A DNA stretch of 64,000 nt, taken from positions 1-64,000 of the forward strand of contig NZ_JBOCEF010000023.1 in NCBI RefSeq assembly GCF_050586345.1, given 5' to 3'. Positions 40,360-49,113 of this stretch are shown one piece after another; the stretch's first letter is position 1; every line of letters starts with the position of its first letter. The notes below the pieces were generated by a model. The model did no database searches and was not told the origin of the DNA. It worked only from the letters and a program-made list of their open reading frames with translations. Source of the DNA: JBOCEF01 sp050586345. Its GTDB lineage: Bacteria; Pseudomonadota; Alphaproteobacteria; Rhodobacterales; Rhodobacteraceae. The position numbers were made by a program, and so were the translations under genes.

Positions 40360-41481
40360 ATGGCGCGCGTCACCGACATCCTTCTGACCGCCCTCGCCCC
40401 CGCGGTGTGGGGCAGCACCTATCTCGTGACCACCGAGGCGCTGCCCGCGGGCCACCCGATCGGCGTCGCGGCGCTGCGGGCGCTGCCCGCGGGGCTGCTG
40501 CTGCTGGCCGTCACCCGCAGCCTGCCGCCGCGGGCCTGGCTGGGGCGGGCGGCGGTCCTCGGGGGGCTGAATTTCGCGCTGTTCTGGGCGCTGCTCTTCG
40601 TCGCCGCCTACCGGCTGCCGGGGGGCGTGGCGGCGGTGCTGGGGGCGGTGCAGGCGATGATCGTGCTGGGGCTGGCGCGGCTCTGGCTCGGGACCCCGAT
40701 CCGGGCCGGGGCGGCGGCGGCGGCGGCGGCCGGGGTGCTGGGCGTCGCGCTGGTGGCGCTCGGCCCCGCGGCGCGGCTCGACCCGGTCGGGGTGGCGGCG
40801 GGGCTGGGGGGCGCGGCGTCGATGGCGGCGGGCACGGTGCTGAGCCGCCGCTGGGCGCCCCCGGTCCCGGCGCTGGCCTTCACCGGCTGGCAGTTGACGG
40901 CGGGGGGGCTGATGCTGGCCCCGGCGGCGCTGGTCTTCGAGCCGGCCTTCCCGGCGCCGGACGGCGCGGCGCTGGCGGGCTTGCTGTGGCTGGGGCTGGC
41001 CGGGGCGGCGGCGAGCTACGCGCTGTGGTTCCGCGGGCTGGCGCGGCTGGAGCCGGGGGCGGCGGCGATGCTGGGGATGATGAGCCCGGCGGTGGCGGTG
41101 ATCCTGGGCTGGGCGGTGCTGGGCGAGGCGCTGAGCCCGGTGCAGGGGCTGGGCGCGGCGGTGGTGCTGGCCGCGGTCTGGGCCGGGCAGCGCGGGGGAG
41201 GTCCGGGGCGCGGGCGGCGCGTGGGGCGCGTGGGGCGCGGCAAGCGCCCGGGGCGCCCGCCGGGTCAGCCCCGCAGCAGCGCGGCGGCCGAGGCCACGAG
41301 GTTGTCGACCGCGTCGGGCGCGCCCCAGAGCTTGCCGCCGGTCGGGTCCTGTTCGAACGCCGCCTCGCGCGCGGCGAGGGCGGAGCCGACCAGCAGGTCC
41401 ATGAAGATCAGCCGCTGGTTCAGCACCGCCGTCGGCACGTCCGGCAGCAGCCGCGCGATATGGCCGATGCAGCGCAGGTAG
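40360..41481 (+). CDS. EamA-family (DMT) transporter
   Basis: 373 residues. Ten hydrophobic segments in two EamA repeats (first: APAVWGSTYLVTTEALPAGHP; second ends in MLGMMSPAVAVILGWAVLGE), as in RhaT/YdcZ-like exporters of metabolites. The conserved part ends near 41200. The remaining 90 residues are Arg/Ser-rich and their DNA lies antisense to the tetR coding region (217-bp overlap), so the normal stop seems lost. The GGAGGG upstream of ATG 40360 supports the start. Substrate unknown. Confidence 0.88.
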   Translation: MARVTDILLTALAPAVWGSTYLVTTEALPAGHPIGVAALRALPAGLLLLAVTRSLPPRAWLGRAAVLGGLNFALFWALLFVAAYRLPGGVAAVLGAVQAMIVLGLARLWLGTPIRAGAAAAAAAGVLGVALVALGPAARLDPVGVAAGLGGAASMAAGTVLSRRWAPPVPALAFTGWQLTAGGLMLAPAALVFEPAFPAPDGAALAGLLWLGLAGAAASYALWFRGLARLEPGAAAMLGMMSPAVAVILGWAVLGEALSPVQGLGAAVVLAAVWAGQRGGGPGRGRRVGRVGRGKRPGRPPGQPRSSAAAEATRLSTASGAPQSLPPVGSCSNAASRAARAEPTSRSMKISRWFSTAVGTSGSSRAIWPMQRR

Positions 41482-41921
41482 CCCGAGCTGGGCCGCCCCG
41501 CCAGCGCCTGCATGAACATCTGGCGGTGGTTGATCTGCAGGCCCATCACGAAGCGCATGTGCCCCGAGCTGGCCCCCGCCGCGCCCCGCTCCCCCGCCGC
41601 GCGGGGGCGCAGCTCGGTCTCGATGATCAGCCGCAGCACGTCCTCGACCGCGTTCAGCCCGCCCGCCGCCTCCTCGGCGTCGAGGCGGCGGACCCGCTCG
41701 CTGTCGCTCAGCCAGGCGCAGTCGAGGATCAGCTCCTCGACCAGCGCCTCCTTCGAGCCGAAGTAATAGTGCAGCGAGGCGTTGTTCTTCGCCCCCGCCT
41801 CGGCCACGATCTGGCGCACGGTCACGCCCTCGATCCCGCGGGCCGAGAACAGCCGCAGCGCCGCGTCCTTGATCCGCTGCGCCGAGGGGTGATCCGCCTG
41901 GCTGCGCGCCCGTTCCGCCAT
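41265..41921 (-). CDS. TetR-family regulator of the ketone/TRAP island
   Basis: 218 residues. Helix-turn-helix at IKDAALRLFSARGIEGVTVRQ and IVAEAGAKNNASLHYYFGSKEAL, then a helical ligand domain resembling acyl-CoA or fatty-acid responsive TetRs. It directly follows the TRAP dctPQM genes on the same strand (30 bp after dctM) and so may belong to their operon. Candidate operators with repeated TGACTTAT lie upstream of dctP at 45259-45284. The 3' end overlaps the EamA gene in antisense. Confidence 0.88.
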   Translation of the reverse strand: MAERARSQADHPSAQRIKDAALRLFSARGIEGVTVRQIVAEAGAKNNASLHYYFGSKEALVEELILDCAWLSDSERVRRLDAEEAAGGLNAVEDVLRLIIETELRPRAAGERGAAGASSGHMRFVMGLQINHRQMFMQALAGRPSSGYLRCIGHIARLLPDVPTAVLNQRLIFMDLLVGSALAAREAAFEQDPTGGKLWGAPDAVDNLVASAAALLRG

Positions 41922-41950
41922 GTGCCTGCCGCTCCGTCCGTTACGCGCCC

Positions 41951-43258
41951 TCATCCGAAGGCCCGCGGAAGATACGTCACCAGCCCGGGAAAGGCGATCA
42001 GGGCCGCGAGGATCACGAGGTCCATGACCAGGAACCACAGCACGCCGCGGAAGATCGCGCCGGTGGAGACGAGCGATCCGACCACGCCCTTGATGACGAA
42101 GACGTTCATGCCGACGGGCGGCGTGATCATCCCGATCTCGAGCAGCTTGGTGACGATGATGCCGAACCACAGCAGCCCGAACCCCGCGCCGTCGACGACG
42201 GGGAGCAGGATCGGCAGGGTCAGCAGCATCGCGCCGACGGGTTCGAGGAACATGCCCAGCAGCAGGTAGACCAGCGCGACGCCGATGATGATGGCGAGCG
42301 GCGAGGCGCCGATCTCGAGGATCGAGGTCGACAGGTGGTCCCCGGCGCCCGAGAGGGCGAGGAAGCGGGTCAGCAGGCTCGCCCCCACGCCGATCACGAT
42401 CAGCGCGCCGGTGGTCAGCACCGTCTCCTGGATCGCGTCGCGGAACCGCGGCCAGCTGAATTCGCCCTTCAGCACGGCGACGAGGCAGGCGAGGGACGCG
42501 CCCACGGCCCCCGCCTCGGTCGGGGTGAAGACCCCGCCGAAGAGGCCGCCGAAGATGCCGAGCATGATCAGGATCACCGGCCAGGTGTCGCGCAGGGCGG
42601 CCATCCGCTCGGCCCGGTCGGCCCGGTCGCCCGGATCGGGCGCGAGGGCGGGGTTCAGGCGCACGCGCAACATGATCACGGCGATGTAGCCGACGGCCGT
42701 GAGCAGCCCCGCGGCGATGCCGCCCAGGAACAGGTCCGTGACCGGCACCTGCGCGACGATGCCGTAGAGGATCATGATCACCGAGGGCGGGATCAGCGCG
42801 CCGATGGTGCCCGCGACGGCGACGGTTCCGGTGGCGAGCTCGGGGTGGTAGCGCGCGCGGATCATCTCGGGGACCGCGATCCGGCCCATGGTGGCCGAGC
42901 AGGCGACGGAGGAGCCGGAGACGGCGGCGAACCCGGCCGAGCCGAGCACGGCGGCCACCGCCAGCCCCCCGGGCAGGGCCGAGAGCCAGGCGCGGGCGGC
43001 GCGGAACAGCCCCTCGGTCAGGCGCATGTGGTAGCTGACATAGCCCAGCAGCAGGAACATCGGCACCGAGGAGAGCACCCAGTTGGCCGAGAACTTGTAG
43101 GGGATCAGGCCGAGCGCGCCCCAGGCCGCGGTCCAGCCCATCAGCTGCCACAGCCCGAGGAACGAGGCGGCGATCAGCGAGATGCCGATGGGCAGGCGCA
43201 GCGCGATCAGCGCCAGCAGCAGCCCGAGGATGGCGAAGCCGAGCTCGACGCCGGTCAT
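41951..43258 (-). CDS. TRAP transporter large permease (DctM)
   Basis: 435-residue DctM-type permease with the usual marks: LRLPIGISLIAASFLGLWQLM, GSSVACSATMGRIAVPEMI, IPPSVIMILYGIVAQVPV, TPTEAGAVGAS and GMITPPVGMNVFVIKGVVG. ATG 43258 overlaps the dctQ stop by 4 nt (ATGA). It is the third gene of the second TRAP system, next to catabolic genes for a likely ketone, so the substrate may be a precursor acid. Confidence 0.94.
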   Translation of the reverse strand: MTGVELGFAILGLLLALIALRLPIGISLIAASFLGLWQLMGWTAAWGALGLIPYKFSANWVLSSVPMFLLLGYVSYHMRLTEGLFRAARAWLSALPGGLAVAAVLGSAGFAAVSGSSVACSATMGRIAVPEMIRARYHPELATGTVAVAGTIGALIPPSVIMILYGIVAQVPVTDLFLGGIAAGLLTAVGYIAVIMLRVRLNPALAPDPGDRADRAERMAALRDTWPVILIMLGIFGGLFGGVFTPTEAGAVGASLACLVAVLKGEFSWPRFRDAIQETVLTTGALIVIGVGASLLTRFLALSGAGDHLSTSILEIGASPLAIIIGVALVYLLLGMFLEPVGAMLLTLPILLPVVDGAGFGLLWFGIIVTKLLEIGMITPPVGMNVFVIKGVVGSLVSTGAIFRGVLWFLVMDLVILAALIAFPGLVTYLPRAFG

Positions 43259-43818
43259 GCGCGGTCTCCCGTGTCGTCGGAGCGGTCGGAGCGGTCGGCG
43301 CGGTCGGCCCGCGGGACGGGGGCGTCGCGGTCGGCGCCGGTCAGCCAGGCCGCGCAGCGCAGCGCCAGCAGCCCGGCGGTGAGCGCCCCCCCGAGGGGCA
43401 GCGCGAAATAGGCGGGCCAGGTGGGGATCGAGCCGCTCCCGTGCACCTGCGCCGCGCCGGTGTCGAAGGCGCGCATCGCGGCTTCCCAGCTGCGCAGGGT
43501 GAAGAGGGTCATGATCGCCGTCGCGGGGATCGTCATCGCCCCCGCCAGGTGGCGGCGGGCGCGGGCCGGCAGCCGGTCGGTGAACACCTCGACGCTGATA
43601 TGCGCGCCGCGATGTTCGGCCAGCGCCAGCGGCACGAAGGCGGCGATGACCATGTAGTAATGGCTGACCAGGGTCAGGGTGCCGGGCAGGGGGGCGCCGA
43701 ACAGGTGGCGCGCGGCGACGTCGAGGGTGACGTGCAGCATCATCGCGGCGACGGCGAGCCCGGCGAGGATCGAGGTCAGGGCCGCGGCGCGGCCGAGCGC
43801 GCGGTGCAGGAAGGTCAT
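43255..43818 (-). CDS. TRAP transporter small permease (DctQ)
   Basis: 187 residues with four hydrophobic helices; DctQ features are LDVAARHLFGAPLPGT, LAEHRGAHISVEVFTDRLPARARR, and an AYFALPLGGALTAGLLALR end helix. The last 20 residues are a low-complexity ADRSDRSD tail coded by 9-bp tandem repeats at 43270-43310. Stop and dctM start overlap. It lies 128 bp after dctP. Confidence 0.9.
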   Translation of the reverse strand: MTFLHRALGRAAALTSILAGLAVAAMMLHVTLDVAARHLFGAPLPGTLTLVSHYYMVIAAFVPLALAEHRGAHISVEVFTDRLPARARRHLAGAMTIPATAIMTLFTLRSWEAAMRAFDTGAAQVHGSGSIPTWPAYFALPLGGALTAGLLALRCAAWLTGADRDAPVPRADRADRSDRSDDTGDRA

Positions 43819-43946
43819 GGTCGCCTCCGGGGCAGGGGGGGCGCGCGCCGGGGCCGGGGCCGGGGCGCGCGCGCGGGGGGGAGCGGGACGCGGCGCGGGG
43901 CGGCGGGGGGCAGGCAGGCCCCGCGCCGCCCCGCCCGGCGGGCGGC

Positions 43947-45101
43947 TCAGCGCAGGCCGTGGGTCTCGGGGTCGACCTTGGCGTAGATCTCGGACCAGAA
44001 CAGGTCGCCGAGCGCCTCGGGGTCGTCGATCCCGGCGGTCGCCTCGACCCATTTCGCCAGCATCCCGCGGAAGGCGGCGAGCATCTCGTCGCCGCGGGAC
44101 ACGCCGTAGGCCTCGGCGAAATCGGCGACCATGGCGTCGATGTCGGCGGCGATGAATTCGGCGGTCGCCGCGCGGACCCCGGCGTCGGCCTGGTGGATCT
44201 CGACGCCCTTCGCCTGCGCGGCCGCCTCCACCTCGGCCTCGGCGGCCTGGTAGCGATGCGCGGTCCAGGCGTTGCCATAGGCCATGGCCTTGAGGAAGGC
44301 GCGGCGCTGGTCGGCGGTCATGTCCGTCCAGGTATCGCGATTGACGTTGGAGACGGAGGCGAAATAGGCCCCGCCGGGCGCGCCCTTGGTGATGTGGGCG
44401 ACGGCGCCGCCCATGCCGAAGTTGTAGATGTCGGGGGTGGAGAGGATGATGCAGTCGAGCACGCCCTGGTTCAGCGCCTCGAGCATCTCGTTGCCGGACA
44501 TGGTGACGGGGACGGCGCCGACGGCCTCGGACCAGCGGGCCCAGTTGGCGCCGCCGATGCGCAGGCGGGCGCCCGAGAGCTCCTCCATCGTCGTGACCTG
44601 GCTGGTGCAGTTGAGCACGTAGGGCGGCGTGCCGGCGCCGCCGGTGAAGACCTGGTTCTCGGCCGCGAACTCGGCGTTGCACTCGGGGCAGGCGGTGAAC
44701 AGGAACTCGGTCACCGCGGCGGTGAAGGCGACGCCCTGGTTGGGGATGTCGTCGCCCAGGGTCTCGAGCAGCATCGAGCTTTCGACCACCAGGTTGGTGT
44801 GCGGGAAGGCGTTGGGGAAATAGGGGGTCATGACGGTGCCCACGTCCGCCAGCCCGTCGCGCAGCCCGCCCGGGGTCTCGGCCATCGACAGCAGCGAGAG
44901 CGGGAAGACCTTGATGGACATGTCGCCGCCGGTCTCCCCGGCGAAGCGGTCGGCGGCCATCTGCGCGCCCTGCACGAGGAAGGAGACCGGCGGGTGGCCG
45001 ATGGCGAAGTTGAGCTGCCGCGCATCGGCGGGCGCGGCGGCGGCGGCGGCGAGGGCCGCGGCGATGGCGGCGGCGGGGGCGGCGGAGCGGATGTAAGTCA
45101 T
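43947..45101 (-). CDS. TRAP substrate-binding protein (DctP)
   Basis: 384 residues. Signal peptide of Ala-rich type (AAPAAAIAAALAAAAAAPADA), then a DctP-family domain: NFAIGHPPVSFLVQGAQMAADRF, VFPLSLLSMAETPGGLRDGLADVG, LRIGGANWARWSEAVGAVPVTMSGNEM. Cysteines in TACPECNAEF and VLNCTS suggest a disulfide, unusual among DctPs. ATG 45101 has GGGAGGAAAA upstream. It is divergent from the monooxygenase gene, sharing the 244-bp promoter gap 45102-45345. Confidence 0.9.
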   Translation of the reverse strand: MTYIRSAAPAAAIAAALAAAAAAPADARQLNFAIGHPPVSFLVQGAQMAADRFAGETGGDMSIKVFPLSLLSMAETPGGLRDGLADVGTVMTPYFPNAFPHTNLVVESSMLLETLGDDIPNQGVAFTAAVTEFLFTACPECNAEFAAENQVFTGGAGTPPYVLNCTSQVTTMEELSGARLRIGGANWARWSEAVGAVPVTMSGNEMLEALNQGVLDCIILSTPDIYNFGMGGAVAHITKGAPGGAYFASVSNVNRDTWTDMTADQRRAFLKAMAYGNAWTAHRYQAAEAEVEAAAQAKGVEIHQADAGVRAATAEFIAADIDAMVADFAEAYGVSRGDEMLAAFRGMLAKWVEATAGIDDPEALGDLFWSEIYAKVDPETHGLR

Positions 45102-45258
45102 TTGTTTTCCTCCCGGTTGGGGCGCCTTGGAACAGCCAGGCGCGGGGGCTGAAGTCACGGCGTTCTGCGGCGTCGCCCGGGCTGCGCCGGGGGCGCGTCA
45201 CGGGATTTTCGGGCGGGCCGCGGCGCGCGGCCTCCCGCCGCGTCGCGTATAAAACAGA

Positions 45259-45284
45259 TGACTTATCTTATTGACTTATGTCAA
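45259..45284. promoter_or_regulatory. Repeated TGACTTAT and TTGAC-TTAT-GTCAA dyad
   Basis: TGACTTAT occurs at 45259 and 45272 (13-bp spacing), and the second copy is part of a perfect dyad TTGACTTATGTCAA (45271-45284). This AT-rich island in the divergent dctP/monooxygenase promoter is the most likely operator of the local TetR regulator; the dyad also resembles CRP/FNR-type boxes. Confidence 0.5.
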
Positions 45285-45345
45285 CGACAAGGCGCAGGTT
45301 ATGTGCGGCAGGCGCAAGCCCTGCGATGGAACTGGGAGGAATTTC

Positions 45346-47280
45346 ATGAGTTTGGCGGAATCGGCACATCCGGCGGCCACCTGGGACTCGCGGCTCGCGG
45401 ACGCCGTCGCCATCGCCAATGTCCCCACGCTGCAGCTTGTCCTGGTGCACCTGACGGGGGACATGGGCTGGCTCGAGGGCGAATACGCCCCGCGCCGGGG
45501 CAGGGGGCTGGACGACAATGATTCGGGCGGCCTGCCCGAGGCCCGGCAGGCCGAGATCCGCGCCGCCGCCGCCGCCGCCATCAAGGACTGGCGGGCGGGG
45601 GGCGCGGACCCGGCGACGCCCGCGCCCGAGGCGCTGGCGCGGATGCTGTCCGCGTCTATGGCCGAGCCGATCGGGGCCGAGTACGGCGAGATCGTCGCGC
45701 AGGAGATCTCGGACCGCACCCTGCGCCCGCGGACCCTTGGCCAGCCCGAGGGGTTCAAGGTGGCGATCGTCGGCGCGGGCATGTCCGGCATCTGCGCCGC
45801 GATCCACCTGCAGGCGGCGGGGATCCCGTTCGAGATCCTGGAGGCGGCGGGCGATTTCGGCGGCACCTGGCGCGAGAACACCTATCCCGGCGCCGGGGTG
45901 GACACGCCGAACCACCTCTACTCCTTCTCCTTCGCGCAATACGACTGGTCGCATTACTTCGCGCTGCAGGGCGACCTGCACGCCTATTTCCGCAAGGTCG
46001 CCGCCGATTTCGGCCTCGGCGCCCACACCCGGTTCCACACCAGGGTGGAGCGCGCGGAGTGGGACGCGGCCGCCGGGCGCTGGCGCATCACGACGCGCGG
46101 CCCGGAGGGCGCGGCGGTGCAGGAGGCGGACGCGCTGTTCTCGGCCGTCGGGGTGCTGACCATCCCCAAGGTGCCGCCGATCCCGGGGCTGGACGGCTTT
46201 CCCGGCCCGTGCTTCCACACCGCCGAGTGGCCCGAGGGGATCGACCTGAAGGGCAAGCGCGTCGGCATCGTCGGCAACGGCGCCAGCGCGATGCAGATCG
46301 TGCCCGCCATCGCCGAGGAGGTCGCGCACCTGACGGTCTTCGCGCGCTCGAAGCAATGGGCGGCGCCGTTCCCGAAATTCCGCGAACCGGTGCCGGAGGA
46401 GATCCGCTGGCTGATCGCCGAGGTCCCGCTCTACCAGAAATGGTACCGCCAGCGGCTGGCCTGGACCTTCAACGACCGGGTCCATGCCTCGCTTCAGCGC
46501 GACCCGGACTGGGAGGACGCGGGCCGCGCGATCAACGCGACCAACGACTCGCACCGCGCCGCCTTCATCCGCTACATCCGGGCCGAGCTGGGCGACCGGC
46601 AGGACCTGTTCGACAAGGTGACCCCGGATTTCCCGCCCTTCGGCAAGCGGATGCTGCTCGACAACGGCTGGTACCGGACCGTGGCGCGCGAGGACGTGAC
46701 CCTGGTCGACCAGCGGCTGGAGCGGGTCGAGGGGAACGTGCTGGTCGGCGCCGACGGGTCGCGCCACGAGGTGGACGTGCTGATCCTGGGGACCGGGTTC
46801 CACGCGACGGAGCTGCTGTCCTCGATGGAAGTCCGCGGCGAAGGGGGCGCGGCGCTGTCCGAGACCTGGGACGGGGATGACGCGCGCGCCTATCTCGGGA
46901 CCGCGGTCCCCGGATTTCCCAACCTGTTCACCCTGCTGGGGCCGAATATCGGCCTCGGGCACGGGGGCAGCGTGATCACCCCGGTGGAGAGCCAGGTGCA
47001 CTACATCCTGGACCTGCTGCAGAAGACCTTCGCCGCGGGCGCCCGCACGGTGGAGGTGCGCCGGGAGGTCCACGACGCCTACAACGCGAAGGTGGACGCG
47101 GCCCACGCGGCGATGGTCTGGACCCATCCGGGCATGGACAACTGGTACCGCAACAGCAAGGGCCGCGTGGTGGCGATCACGCCGTGGCGGCACGACGATT
47201 TCTGGCGCATGACCCGCAGCGCGGACCTGGCCGACTACGTGATCGGCGGCGGGGCCGCGGGCGGGGCCGCGCAAGGCTGA
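45346..47280 (+). CDS. Baeyer-Villiger-type flavin monooxygenase
   Basis: 644 residues. Class B FAD/NADPH monooxygenase that inserts oxygen next to a carbonyl, giving an ester or lactone. The first 140 residues are an extra N-terminal domain as in 4-hydroxyacetophenone monooxygenase. The FAD loop is VAIVGAGMSGICAA (about 141-154), the Baeyer-Villiger fingerprint FPGPCFHTAEWP is intact, and the NADPH loop is GIVGNGASAMQIV. ATG 45346 has GGGAGGA. It leads a same-strand cluster with two CoA ligases and an iron-type dehydrogenase. No esterase is adjacent. The ketone substrate is unknown. Confidence 0.9.
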   Translation: MSLAESAHPAATWDSRLADAVAIANVPTLQLVLVHLTGDMGWLEGEYAPRRGRGLDDNDSGGLPEARQAEIRAAAAAAIKDWRAGGADPATPAPEALARMLSASMAEPIGAEYGEIVAQEISDRTLRPRTLGQPEGFKVAIVGAGMSGICAAIHLQAAGIPFEILEAAGDFGGTWRENTYPGAGVDTPNHLYSFSFAQYDWSHYFALQGDLHAYFRKVAADFGLGAHTRFHTRVERAEWDAAAGRWRITTRGPEGAAVQEADALFSAVGVLTIPKVPPIPGLDGFPGPCFHTAEWPEGIDLKGKRVGIVGNGASAMQIVPAIAEEVAHLTVFARSKQWAAPFPKFREPVPEEIRWLIAEVPLYQKWYRQRLAWTFNDRVHASLQRDPDWEDAGRAINATNDSHRAAFIRYIRAELGDRQDLFDKVTPDFPPFGKRMLLDNGWYRTVAREDVTLVDQRLERVEGNVLVGADGSRHEVDVLILGTGFHATELLSSMEVRGEGGAALSETWDGDDARAYLGTAVPGFPNLFTLLGPNIGLGHGGSVITPVESQVHYILDLLQKTFAAGARTVEVRREVHDAYNAKVDAAHAAMVWTHPGMDNWYRNSKGRVVAITPWRHDDFWRMTRSADLADYVIGGGAAGGAAQG

Positions 47281-47353
47281 GCGCGCGGCGGCGCGGGGCG
47301 GGAGGAGACGCCCCGGGCCGCCTGCGCACCGAGACATCCTGGGAGGAAAACAC

Positions 47354-49006
47354 ATGATCGACGTGGAACCCGCGCCGCAGGCGCCCGAGATCGCCGACCC
47401 GCGCATTCCGCCGCATGACCGCGTGGTGACGCGCGCCCTGGTCGACCGCTGGGCGCGCGAGCGCCCCGAGAAGGTCTTCGCCGTGTTCGACGACGACGGC
47501 GAGGAATGGACCTACGCCCGGTTCCGGGAACTGGTGGTGCAGACCGCGCTCGGCCTGCAGCGGCGGGGCGTGGGGCAGGGCGACCACGTGCTGGTCTGGA
47601 TGCCCAACAGCCGCGCGCAGATCCGCATCTTCTTCGCGCTCAATTACCTCGGGGCGGTCTACGTGCCGATCAACACCGCCTACAAGGGCGGGTTGCTGGA
47701 GCACGTGCTGGCGGTGTCGGACGCGCGGCTCGCGATCGTCGACGGGGCGCTGGTCCCGCGGCTGGAGGGGCGCGACCTCGCCGCCATCGAGGCGCTGATC
47801 GTCACCGGCCCGCGGGCCGAGGCGGACTGCCTGCCGGCGGTGCATTACGACGACGTGATGCTGCCCGAGAGCGGGGTGCTGGCGGCCCCGGCGCGGGCTA
47901 TCCAGCCCTGGGACCCGATGGCGATCATCTACACCTCGGGGACCACGGGGCCGTCCAAGGGGGTGCTGACCTCCTACCTGCACCTGTTCTCCAACGCGGG
48001 GCCCGAAAGCTGGCCCTTCGTGACCGAGGACGACCGCTACATGATCAACGCGCCGATGTTCCATATCGGCGGCATGGGGCCGATGTTCTGCATGCTGGCC
48101 CGCGGCGCCTCGATCGCGGTGGTCGACCGGTTCGACACCGCGACCTACTGGGACAGCGTGCGGCGCACCGGGGCTACGGTGGCGTTCCTGCTCGGGGTGA
48201 TGGCGAGCTTCCTCGAGAAGCGCCCGGCGCGCGCGGACGACGCCGACAGCCCGCTGCGGCTGGCGCTGATGGTGCCGCTTCCGGCGGATGCGGAAAGCTT
48301 CGCGACCCGGTTCGGCGTCGACGTGCGCACGATCTTCAACATGACCGAGGTCTCCACCCCCATCGTGTCCGAGGCGAACCCGTCGGTGCGCGGCGCCTGC
48401 GGCAAGCCGCGGGACGGGGTCGAGGTGCGGCTGGTGGACGAGAACGACTGCGAGGTCCCGGTCGGGGTGATGGGCGAGATGATCGTGCGCACCGACCGGC
48501 CCTGGGCGATGAACTCGGGCTATTACAAGAACCCCGAGGCGACGGCGAAGGCCTGGCGCAACGGCTGGTTCCACACCGGCGACGCCTTCATCCGCGACGC
48601 GGAGGGGAATTTCTTCTTCACCGACCGGATGAAGGATTCGATCCGGCGGCGGGGCGAGAACATCTCCTCGTTCGAGGTGGAATCCGAGGTGCTGGCCCAT
48701 CCCGACGTCTCCGAGGCGGCGGCCGTGGCGGTGCCGTCCGAGCATTCCGAGGACGACGTGCTGGTCTGCGTCGCCCCGGTCGCGGGCGCGAAGATCGACC
48801 CCGAGGCGCTGCTGCGCTTCCTGGTCGACCGGATGGCCTATTTCATGGTCCCCCGCTACATCCGCGTGCTGCCCGAGCTGCCCAAGACGCCGAGCAACAA
48901 GGTGCTGAAGCACGAGCTGCGGGCCGAGGGGGCGACCCCCGACGCCTGGGACCGCGAGGGCGCCGGCCTGAAGGTGAAGGGCGAGCGGTTCGGCGCCGCC
49001 GGCTGA
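47354..49006 (+). CDS. AMP-forming acyl-CoA synthetase
   Basis: 550 residues of the ANL superfamily, close to crotonobetaine/carnitine-CoA ligase (CaiC)-like enzymes. It activates a carboxylic acid with ATP and CoA. Motifs: YTSGTTGPSKGV (about 195-206), the FNMTEVSTP substrate-side motif, WFHTGDAF, RRRGENISSFEVE hinge and the C-terminal lysine in PSNKVLKHEL. TGGGAGGA lies 8 nt before ATG 47354, 73 bp after the monooxygenase. It may activate the acid released after Baeyer-Villiger oxidation. Confidence 0.9.
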   Translation: MIDVEPAPQAPEIADPRIPPHDRVVTRALVDRWARERPEKVFAVFDDDGEEWTYARFRELVVQTALGLQRRGVGQGDHVLVWMPNSRAQIRIFFALNYLGAVYVPINTAYKGGLLEHVLAVSDARLAIVDGALVPRLEGRDLAAIEALIVTGPRAEADCLPAVHYDDVMLPESGVLAAPARAIQPWDPMAIIYTSGTTGPSKGVLTSYLHLFSNAGPESWPFVTEDDRYMINAPMFHIGGMGPMFCMLARGASIAVVDRFDTATYWDSVRRTGATVAFLLGVMASFLEKRPARADDADSPLRLALMVPLPADAESFATRFGVDVRTIFNMTEVSTPIVSEANPSVRGACGKPRDGVEVRLVDENDCEVPVGVMGEMIVRTDRPWAMNSGYYKNPEATAKAWRNGWFHTGDAFIRDAEGNFFFTDRMKDSIRRRGENISSFEVESEVLAHPDVSEAAAVAVPSEHSEDDVLVCVAPVAGAKIDPEALLRFLVDRMAYFMVPRYIRVLPELPKTPSNKVLKHELRAEGATPDAWDREGAGLKVKGERFGAAG

Positions 49007-49113
49007 GGCCCGCCCCCCTGTCGTCGCCGCGCCGGTCCGGGAGGGGCGGGCGCGGCGCCGCGACCACGAAAATCATGAAAACCGCAACGAAAAGATCCAT
49101 GGGAGGATCCGCC

